11,675 nt of DNA. It comes from CAZXCQ01 sp964639275. GTDB lineage: Bacteria > Desulfobacterota > DSM-4660 > Desulfatiglandales > Desulfatiglandaceae. This document shows, piece after piece, positions 6,825-11,675 of the stretch. Position 1 is the stretch's first letter, and the number at the start of each line of letters is the position of its first letter. The translations under genes were made by a program, and so were the position numbers. The notes under the pieces were generated by a model. That model had not been told where the DNA came from. It searched no databases and saw only the letters and a list, made by a program, of their open reading frames with translations. The stretch is taken from contig CAZXCQ010000198.1 in NCBI GenBank assembly GCA_964639275.1, positions 1-11,675 of the forward strand, read 5' to 3'.

Positions 6825-8045
6825 GTGAACCAGGGAGTCAGCATCATTATTCCCACATATAACGGGGGAGAGACGTTTTCAGGGTGTCTGCAGGCGATTC
6901 TCCGCCAGGACTATGGAGGTGAAATTCAACTTATTGTTGTCGATTCAGGTTCTACCGATGGAACCGTGGAGAAGGCGGAAGAGGCAGGGGCCTTTGTAAG
7001 GCGGATTGATAAGGGCCAGTTCCATCATGCCAGGACCAGAAATGAGGCGCTCTCTTTTGCGGAGTTTAACAAGGTTGTCTATATGGTTCAGGATGCAATT
7101 CCTGTTTCAGAAAGATGGCTTTCATACCTGGCGGGGTCACTGGATGAAGAGGGTGTGGTGGCCGTCTATACGAATCAGATTCCTCATGACGATGCAGATC
7201 CCTATGCCCGTTTTGAAACTGAGGCAATCAGCGCTGCCAGAGGTCAGAAACCCGTTACCCAATACATTGAGTCGCGCGAATATTTTTATGAGATGCCTTA
7301 CGAGCAGGCCTACAGGACCATCGGGCTGGATAATGTATGCGCGATTTATAGAAAGGAATCGCTGATCAAAACTCCTTTTCCGGAGGTAGACTTTGCCGAA
7401 GACATGGCCTGGGCCCTAAAATCCCTGTTGGCCGGCTTTAAGATAAGATATGCCCCTCATATAAAGGTAAGGCATTCGCACAATCGATCTCCTGAATATC
7501 GATTTAGACGTGAAATTATCAATTCCAGGTCCGTTGCCTGGATTATGAAAAGGGTAAGGGATGATTTGTCATTTGTGAAAGTCAGAGATCTGATCTGTTT
7601 GACGGGCCGAATTGAGGACTATGTCGGAGGTATCAAGTCAGATATTGTGAGAGGAACCGGCCATCTTCATTATGGGGATAAGAGAGAAGATACAGTGCTG
7701 GTGGTAAGAAGTATTGAGAAGAGATATCCTTTATGGAATAAAATCGAGAAAATTTTCACAAATATCTTACCCGGCAATTGCAGTTATCAAGAGGCTGAGA
7801 TGGACATAGTCGAACAGCAGGCCAGGGGGCATATCCAGTATGTCTTGGGCCGGATTCAGGAAAATTGCAGGACAAGAGAGGCTGAGACGCTTCAGGTGGT
7901 TGAACAGATCACGGCCAGCACTCTGGGGCGAATATATGGGGAGGTATACGCCAGTCGCCTCCTAAAAGGGAGTCTTTCGACAGCGCACAAGAGACTGGTA
8001 GGGGATTTTGCAAAGGGGATAAGTCAAGGGCCAATTGATGCTTAA
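6825..8045 (+). CDS. Rhamnosyltransferase-like GT2 glycosyltransferase
   Basis: The 406-aa product has a GT2 domain in about the first 240 residues. VSIIIPTYNGG is at 5-15, LIVVDSGSTDGT at 36-47, the signature GQFHHARTRNEAL at 64-76, and VQDAIP at 88-93 in the position of the TQDA motif of rhamnosyltransferases. FAEDMAWALKSLLAGFKI at 190-207 holds the catalytic acid pair, followed by VRHSH at 215-219. These motifs fit the RhaT/RfbF-type rhamnosyltransferase group; dTDP-rhamnose as donor is an inference. The remaining 160 residues are mostly helical and charged and have no motif I recognise, possibly an acceptor or membrane-contact region. The start is GTG at 6825, chosen because the first strand follows directly; the ribosome site is weak. 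It is the last gene of the glycan cluster and is followed by a long non-coding interval. Confidence 0.87.
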   Translation: MNQGVSIIIPTYNGGETFSGCLQAILRQDYGGEIQLIVVDSGSTDGTVEKAEEAGAFVRRIDKGQFHHARTRNEALSFAEFNKVVYMVQDAIPVSERWLSYLAGSLDEEGVVAVYTNQIPHDDADPYARFETEAISAARGQKPVTQYIESREYFYEMPYEQAYRTIGLDNVCAIYRKESLIKTPFPEVDFAEDMAWALKSLLAGFKIRYAPHIKVRHSHNRSPEYRFRREIINSRSVAWIMKRVRDDLSFVKVRDLICLTGRIEDYVGGIKSDIVRGTGHLHYGDKREDTVLVVRSIEKRYPLWNKIEKIFTNILPGNCSYQEAEMDIVEQQARGHIQYVLGRIQENCRTREAETLQVVEQITASTLGRIYGEVYASRLLKGSLSTAHKRLVGDFAKGISQGPIDA

Positions 8046-8358
8046 CTCAATAAATACAATGGGTTGCACGGCGATAAAACTGAAAATAATACTGGTATTA
8101 AGGGTGTCGCAATGCCACTGAACGAGGTGCTTTACTCCAAACAGGGCCTGGTCCTGCGGTGGGTGACCCGAGGTCCCGGGGGGAGAGCGATTTTGGGGTT
8201 GTGTCGGGTCCATTGCGGCCGTTAGATTTTTTGGGCCCAAGGCCAAAAAAAAGCCTTGACAGGGAGATAGCAATATGCTAAATGCACATCAAGCCTTGTA
8301 AATTCTTGGTCACCCAACCAAAAAAAATGAAAAAACGGTGAGTTTGTTCGGAAAAAGC
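8046..8358 (+). other. Intergenic region after the glycan cluster
   Basis: I see no convincing large gene here on either strand. A possible 37-codon small ORF (8112-8225) and a GACCCGA/TCGGGTC pairing (8165-8171 with 8204-8210, 32-nt loop) are the only structures in the first half. AAGGC and GCCTT around an A-rich loop at 8239-8256 could be a weak hairpin, with no T-tract after it. A TTGACA at 8256-8261 has only a poor -10 (TAAATG at 8279-8284, 17-nt spacing). No tRNA or known riboswitch was recognised. Confidence 0.5.
8112..8225 (+). CDS. Possible small protein, 37 aa
   Basis: An open frame of 37 codons runs from ATG 8112 to TAG 8223-8225, with AAGGG at 8100-8104 giving a good 7-nt spacing. 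The peptide begins MPLNEVLYSKQGLVLRW and ends CRVHCGR. It is basic, has two cysteines five residues apart near the end (CRVHC) and has no membrane segment. No family is recognised. The GC-rich hairpin inside it could equally be the real function of this stretch. Such a short frame can arise by chance, so I hold this as a candidate only. Confidence 0.22.
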   Translation: MPLNEVLYSKQGLVLRWVTRGPGGRAILGLCRVHCGR

Positions 8359-8385
8359 TTGACAAAAGAGTTTTTTTTCTATAAT
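8359..8385 (+). promoter_or_regulatory. Sigma-70-type promoter of the secreted-protein gene
   Basis: A perfect -35 TTGACA (8359-8364) and a perfect -10 TATAAT (8380-8385) are separated by 15 nt that include eight Ts. The spacer is shorter than the usual 17, but both hexamers are exact, which is rare by chance. Transcription would start near 8392 and give a leader of about 225 nt before the ATG at 8618. Confidence 0.65.
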
Positions 8386-8454
8386 TAGCAACCCAGGCAA
8401 AAATCAGGGGCAAAAGAGCGTTTAACCATTTAATAATTTTATTGTTATTCGGTA

Positions 8455-8470
8455 GCATGCCCGGGCATGC
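8455..8470. promoter_or_regulatory. 16-bp perfect palindrome in the leader
   Basis: GCATGCCCGGGCATGC is a perfect inverted repeat without a spacer, about 65 nt downstream of the predicted transcription start. It could bind a dimeric regulator as DNA, or fold only poorly as RNA because there is no loop. A second perfect palindrome, TTCTTATAAGAA, lies at 8477-8488, just upstream of AAGGAGGTGAT. Regulator identity is unknown. Confidence 0.45.
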
Positions 8471-8506
8471 GGAGAATTCTTATAAGAAGGAGGTGATAAA
8501 TCGAGA

Positions 8507-8559
8507 AAGGAGGGAAATTGTTTTTGCGTAGGGAGTGGATTGATTTTTTAACGCGTTAA
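8507..8559 (+). CDS. Possible 12-aa leader peptide with strong ribosome site
   Basis: AAAGGAGGG at 8506-8514 is followed, after 3 nt, by TTG at 8518 and a 12-codon frame (MFLREWIDFLTR) that ends at TAA 8557-8559. A further full anti-Shine-Dalgarno match, AAGGAGGTGAT, lies at 8487-8497 with no start codon at proper distance. The coding part is 8518-8559. The peptide has no run of one amino acid that would indicate classical attenuation. The spacing to TTG is short, so translation is uncertain. Confidence 0.2.
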
Positions 8560-8601
8560 GAAATGAACAAAGGTGTTGGTCGGAAATCTATAACTTACAG
8601 T

Positions 8602-8609
8602 AAGGAGGA
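8602..8609 (+). promoter_or_regulatory. Strong ribosome binding site
   Basis: AAGGAGGA lies 8 nt before ATG 8618 and fixes the start of the secreted protein. It is the third near-perfect Shine-Dalgarno sequence in 120 nt of leader, but the only one with a well-placed ATG. Confidence 0.8.
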
Positions 8610-8617
8610 TCAAGAGT

Positions 8618-9634
8618 ATGAAAAAGACCTTTATAGCGCTTGCAGTCCTGGCTGCTTTGGCCTTTGGGGCAGTACCATCACAGGCCCTGATTGGCACGCC
8701 GGATGCTGTTCCGGGTACGAATGTGTTAGTACCCTTTTTTATAGTATCCAAGTCGGGATATGGTAATGAAGATGCCTTAATCGCGATAACGGAAGTAGGG
8801 AAGGCAACGACTAACTTTACATTAAAGTATGTGATGTATAACAGAACAAGTGGGAAGCATAAGGATTTCCAAACAACGATGACACCGAAGGATGTTTTTG
8901 CGGTCAAAGCCAGCGAACTCATCGATTATTTGACAACGAGCGAAAGGACTGCTTACGAATACGACCTTAACGGGGATGGGACCAACGACAGTTATATCGG
9001 ATACATAGAATTCTATCCTTATGGTTCCTACCAGCCCATAGACACCCTCCACGGCTATGTGTTAGTGTACGATCTGGCCGCGGGTAAGGCAGGGGGGTAT
9101 CTCGGTGCATCAAGGGAGTACGCTGGCACCGGCTACGGGACGAGTTCGCTTCAACGGAGTTCTATGATTAATACTGGAAGCCTCTCCCCGATGGAGGCCT
9201 TTTCCGGAAATGCCTATTCGGCGGGAAAAGAATTGCTGGCAGGGAGGACCGCTGTTGGAGCTAGCTGGTTCCAGTTGTCCCCCCGTTACTACGTCCTGAA
9301 TGCCTCTGCCGAAAACTACTTTTTCATCTGGGCTGACAGGAACCTGGGCACCGATGGATCGGTCACTTTAAACTACTATGATGAAGCGGAAAATCCTATA
9401 TCAACGTCAATAGATCTGCCATATGAACTGAACGTCCTTAATGTGAAGAAAGATCTATTACCGGCAACTAATACGACTTACCCGTCTGCCGGCTGGGTTG
9501 ATATTACGATGACAGCTTCAACCGCGAGAACCATAACTGAGTGGCTCGGTTACAACTATATGCTGGCAGCGGGTGCGGCCTCAGAGACGTGGCTGGCCAT
9601 CTTTGACATCCACAGGGATGCAGCTTCTCAGTAA
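8618..9634 (+). CDS. Secreted protein of unknown function
   Basis: The 338-aa product has a clear Sec signal peptide: KK at 2-3, a hydrophobic core FIALAVLAALAFGAV at 5-19, and a likely cut after SQA at residue 23. The mature protein is rich in Gly, Tyr, Ser and Thr and looks mainly beta-stranded. D116LNGDGTND124 is a calcium-loop pattern like that in dockerin or thrombospondin-type repeats. No transmembrane segment, lipobox, LPXTG or PEP-CTERM tail is seen, so the destination is periplasm or outside the cell. I do not recognise the family. Start ATG 8618 has a strong AAGGAGG at 8602-8608 with 9-nt spacing. The exact promoter, long leader, strong ribosome site and terminator point to a highly expressed monocistronic gene, as expected for an abundant surface or exported protein. 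Its role beside the glycan locus is not known. Confidence 0.85.
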   Translation: MKKTFIALAVLAALAFGAVPSQALIGTPDAVPGTNVLVPFFIVSKSGYGNEDALIAITEVGKATTNFTLKYVMYNRTSGKHKDFQTTMTPKDVFAVKASELIDYLTTSERTAYEYDLNGDGTNDSYIGYIEFYPYGSYQPIDTLHGYVLVYDLAAGKAGGYLGASREYAGTGYGTSSLQRSSMINTGSLSPMEAFSGNAYSAGKELLAGRTAVGASWFQLSPRYYVLNASAENYFFIWADRNLGTDGSVTLNYYDEAENPISTSIDLPYELNVLNVKKDLLPATNTTYPSAGWVDITMTASTARTITEWLGYNYMLAAGAASETWLAIFDIHRDAASQ

Positions 9635-9684
9635 TCAGAGGTATCTTTAGACAACTTAAGCAATAATTTTGAGTGATTAACATT

Positions 9685-9715
9685 AAAAAGGCGGGCCTTT
9701 GGGGCCCGCTTTTTT
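9685..9715 (+). terminator. Strong intrinsic terminator
   Basis: GCGGGCC (9691-9697) pairs with GGCCCGC (9703-9709) around a TTTGG loop, followed by six Ts at 9710-9715. The A-run before the stem (9685-9689) can pair with the T-run, so the structure could also stop transcription from the other strand. It lies 50 nt after the stop codon of the secreted protein and separates it from the next gene. Confidence 0.93.
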
Positions 9716-9748
9716 AATCCCTAATGTCTGCCATATGGGAGGACTTTA

Positions 9749-11023
9749 TTGGGGTTGCCGATGCGAGGAACGGTTTGCGCTGTAAATTTCCTGTGGATCA
9801 TTATTCTTGTGATCGGCCTTGGCTGTGATTCTGGCACCAGGAAATTGGAGGATAAACAGGCGAAAAAGGAATTGAAATTTGTGGATTCGTCAACCGGGCT
9901 GCCCACCAGTGGTCAATGGCGCCATAGCATGACCTTTTTTGACATCAATGGCGATGGATACATGGATATACTGGCTCCCCCGCCGAGGTTGGCATCAGAA
10001 GGATTTAAAAGACCAGTTGTGTGGTATGGGAACGGTAAGGGAAAATGGTCAAAATCCTTACTCGATGTGCCCCCGGATACTGACTATGACTACGGTGGTA
10101 TTACTGTTGGGGACTTCGATGGCAATGGGATAGCCGACGTGGCACTTGCCATGCATGGGATAGGGGTCAAGGCCTTCAGGGGAAAAGGTCGGGGAAAATA
10201 TGTGAATTTCTCCGACGGAATTCCCTCAGTAAGGGAATTCTCCTCACGTGCATTGGTGTCTGCCGATTTCAACAATGACGGCATTTCGGAGATTGCAGCG
10301 GTTTCAGAGGCCCAATTTGGAAAGGAATTCCCGACCCCGACTGGTGTCTGGGTCTGCTATAACTCCAATAACAGGTGGAGATGTAAACCCATTGGGGAGA
10401 AGGAAGAGATGGCAGCGCTTTTTGCTGACCAGGTTGTTGTCGGTGATATAAATGGAGATGGCAACAAGGATATTGCGGTTGCCTCGCATGTAACCTTTAA
10501 GGATCTGATCGTCTGGGTCGGTGATGGCAAGGGGGGTTTTACGCTTTTCAAAAAAGGGCTTCCCCCTCAGGGGAAGCATATTTACGGATCTGTTGCCATT
10601 GCTGATATAAACAGAGACGGCAGGGATGACCTTATCGTCTGTATGATCGGGGTTGGTCAGAAGGGGTTTAGTGGGTTGAGGGCCTTTCTGGGGGGCCCGG
10701 ACTCCTTTAAGGAGATTTCTGAAGGACTGCCTTCGCCCAGGGTCTTTTATGCTGTTGATGCCAGTGATCTGGATGGTGATGGCAGTGTGGAAATAGTCGC
10801 GGGGACAGAGGAGGGAGGGCTTAGAATATTCTCTTACAATGGCAGCCGGTGGGATGAGGTAAGCGTATCAGGGCTGCCCACTAAGGGATTATTGAGGACA
10901 TGGGGCATTTATTGTGTTGATCTGAATGGCGACGGCCGTAAAGATATTGCCGTCAATTATGGGTCAGACGTCTCCGGCGTTGGCGGGGTGCGCGTCTTCC
11001 TGAATGCCCCGGGAAAGGATTAG
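9749..11023 (+). CDS. Putative lipoprotein with seven FG-GAP/VCBS repeats (beta-propeller)
   Basis: The product carries an N-terminal hydrophobic segment (residues 14-25) ending at GLGC, with C26 as a possible lipid-attached cysteine. The lipobox is imperfect because position -3 is Gly. Seven calcium-loop motifs of the DxDxDG type follow at about 52-60 residue spacing: DINGDG 65-70, DFDGNG 122-127, DFNNDG 173-178, DINGDG 233-238, DINRDG 286-291, DLDGDG 340-345 and DLNGDG 391-396. Each is followed by a hydrophobic strand such as DIAVA. Seven repeats fit a closed seven-bladed propeller of the integrin-alpha/FG-GAP kind, which usually binds other proteins or glycans outside the cytoplasm. TTG 9749 is favoured by GGGAGGA at 9737-9743 (5-nt spacing); ATG 9761 is an alternative and would shorten the protein by four residues. 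The small lipoprotein gene follows after 44 nt. Confidence 0.87.
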   Translation: MGLPMRGTVCAVNFLWIIILVIGLGCDSGTRKLEDKQAKKELKFVDSSTGLPTSGQWRHSMTFFDINGDGYMDILAPPPRLASEGFKRPVVWYGNGKGKWSKSLLDVPPDTDYDYGGITVGDFDGNGIADVALAMHGIGVKAFRGKGRGKYVNFSDGIPSVREFSSRALVSADFNNDGISEIAAVSEAQFGKEFPTPTGVWVCYNSNNRWRCKPIGEKEEMAALFADQVVVGDINGDGNKDIAVASHVTFKDLIVWVGDGKGGFTLFKKGLPPQGKHIYGSVAIADINRDGRDDLIVCMIGVGQKGFSGLRAFLGGPDSFKEISEGLPSPRVFYAVDASDLDGDGSVEIVAGTEEGGLRIFSYNGSRWDEVSVSGLPTKGLLRTWGIYCVDLNGDGRKDIAVNYGSDVSGVGGVRVFLNAPGKD

Positions 11024-11067
11024 CTGGTCCGAGAGAAGATGGGTTAACTGACTGAGGAAAAGCGGAA

Positions 11068-11508
11068 ATGGAGGAACTCTGGAGGATGTTTTCACCTGAA
11101 AAACGGTTGGCTCTGATCTTTTTCTTTTGCATGGGTGCCTGCTTGATGCTTCTGGTCGCGTGCGAAAGTAGGCCGAAAGAAGAAGACCCGAAGGCCTCCC
11201 TTACAAAGGCGGCCGAGGAGTACTGGACCAAGCGGTTGATCGATTTTGATTACAAGTTTACTTATAATATGGAGCTGGAAAAGGATTCCCTCCCCTTTCC
11301 CAAGTATCTTGAAAAGATCAAGAACTATGGCCAGATCAAGGTCTTGTCGTTAAAGGCGGAGGAGGTCAGAATAGACAACAATGAAGGGTTTGTCAAAATA
11401 ACAGCCAAATGCAGGGTCGCTCCGGTGCCAAAGGTGGTAGGACTTTCGTTAAGGGATGTTTGGTTATACAAGTCGAACCAATGGAAACACAAACTGCCAA
11501 AGAAATAG
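11068..11508 (+). CDS. Small lipoprotein of unknown function
   Basis: This 146-aa protein has a lipoprotein signal: basic residues at 12-13, a hydrophobic core at 14-30 and the lipobox LVAC with C32. Glu at +2 does not signal retention in the inner membrane, so the outer membrane is likely. The mature part (about 114 aa) is charged and mixed alpha/beta, with ASLTKAAEEYWTKR at 43-56 and a strand pattern (VRIDNNEGFVKITAKCRV) near 100-117. This layout is reminiscent of the NTF2-like fold, but I see no diagnostic motif. Start ATG 11068 is supported by TGAGGA at 11053-11058 (9-nt spacing); ATG 11086 is a possible internal start. The 44-nt gap and shared orientation suggest co-transcription with the FG-GAP protein, and both may act together at the outer membrane. 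Confidence 0.75.
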   Translation: MEELWRMFSPEKRLALIFFFCMGACLMLLVACESRPKEEDPKASLTKAAEEYWTKRLIDFDYKFTYNMELEKDSLPFPKYLEKIKNYGQIKVLSLKAEEVRIDNNEGFVKITAKCRVAPVPKVVGLSLRDVWLYKSNQWKHKLPKK

Positions 11509-11560
11509 CCAAAGCGAGATACCTTCAGGTTTCTTTAACTTGAGAGTCCAAAGTCCTCTC

Positions 11561-11675
11561 GTCATGCCGGACCTGATAAGCCTGCCCCGTACCCGATACG
11601 GGGGCATCCAGAAGTCATACGATATTGATAATATTCTGGATTCCGGCTGCAGTTTATCCCGTATCCTATACGGGG
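11561..11675 (+). repeat. Inverted dispersed element, cut at the window edge
   Basis: The stretch is a set of short hairpins. CCCCGTA (11585-11591) pairs with TACGGGG (11597-11603). TCCAGAA (11607-11613) pairs with TTCTGGA (11634-11640). CCCGTAT (11658-11664) pairs with ATACGGG (11668-11674). Bases 11636-11665 match the reverse complement of 3635-3664 with one mismatch. It follows the small lipoprotein gene with 52 nt between, and no coding frame is seen. In form it resembles REP-like or miniature inverted elements that are common between Desulfobacterota genes. The full length is unknown because the window ends inside it. Confidence 0.75.

Noticed and set aside
7962..8273. Minus-strand frame of 103 codons over the intergenic region
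   Set aside because: It overlaps the end of the rhamnosyltransferase-like gene, has no recognisable motif and no good ribosome site.
8256..8284. Second promoter at TTGACA 8256
   Set aside because: The -35 is exact, but at 17-nt spacing the -10 is only TAAATG. It may have weak activity, so it is noted under the intergenic region and not called separately.
8046..8617. Riboswitch or tRNA in the long intergenic region
   Set aside because: I found no cloverleaf pattern or known riboswitch core; the pairings present are short or have long loops.
8563..8766. Plus-strand frame of 67 codons starting at ATG 8563
   Set aside because: It overlaps the signal peptide of the exported protein in another frame and lacks a ribosome site; the 8618 frame has both a strong site and a signal peptide.
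11542..11560. Hairpin GAGAG/CTCTC after the small lipoprotein as a terminator
   Set aside because: The stem is only five pairs and no T-tract follows.

Overview
The window looks like a scaffold from a mesophilic Gram-negative bacterium, most probably an uncultured Desulfobacterota (former Deltaproteobacteria) lineage. This rests on the style of the intergenic repeats (an inverted element built on a CTGGATTCCGGC core with GTAAAAGGTC-type flanks), two outer-membrane-type lipoprotein signals, and a Wzt-type O-polysaccharide exporter ATPase. It is an inference from pattern, not a taxonomic assignment. All recognisable genes are on the + strand. A run of 100 Ns at 5482-5581 shows that the sequence is a draft, probably metagenomic, assembly.

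Region 1 (1-8045) is a surface-polysaccharide (O-antigen or capsule) locus. It holds a Wzt-like ABC ATPase with a C-terminal carbohydrate-binding domain (143-1333), a WbbL-like GT2 glycosyltransferase (1350-2486), a GNAT-like acyltransferase (2505-3503), a PIG-L deacetylase/GT2 glycosyltransferase fusion with a coiled-coil tail (3690-5677, through the gap), a second GT2 enzyme (5783-6751) and a rhamnosyltransferase-like GT2 enzyme (6825-8045). The first three genes are spaced by 16-18 nt and are probably co-transcribed. The likely joint task is to assemble, N-deacetylate and acylate a glycan on a lipid carrier and export it by the ABC (Wzm/Wzt) route. The Wzm permease is not in the window and is presumably upstream.

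Three direct copies of a degenerate intergenic repeat (about 21-73, 3524-3577, 5689-5714) lie before the ATPase, before the deacetylase fusion and before the second GT2 gene. They divide the locus into cassettes. The N gap is flanked by an exact 55-bp duplication. Collapsing one copy together with the Ns restores a single open frame with a natural C-terminus, so the gap is almost certainly an assembly artefact.

Region 2 (8046-8617) is a 572-bp regulatory interval. It has a possible 37-codon small ORF, a consensus-like sigma-70 promoter near 8359-8385, and a long leader with a 16-bp and a 12-bp perfect palindrome, three strong Shine-Dalgarno sequences and a possible 12-codon peptide. It precedes an unrecognised 338-aa secreted protein (8618-9634), which ends at a strong intrinsic terminator (9685-9715).

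Region 3 (9749-11675) holds a putative lipoprotein with seven FG-GAP/VCBS-type calcium-loop repeats (probable seven-bladed beta-propeller), a small lipoprotein of unknown function, and at the end a second copy of the inverted dispersed repeat, cut by the window edge. I found no tRNA, rRNA, CRISPR array, transposase or phage gene. I see no convincing new multi-gene system. The best candidates for follow-up are the repeat-bounded cassettes, the deacetylase/glycosyltransferase fusion and the unusual leader of the secreted-protein gene.
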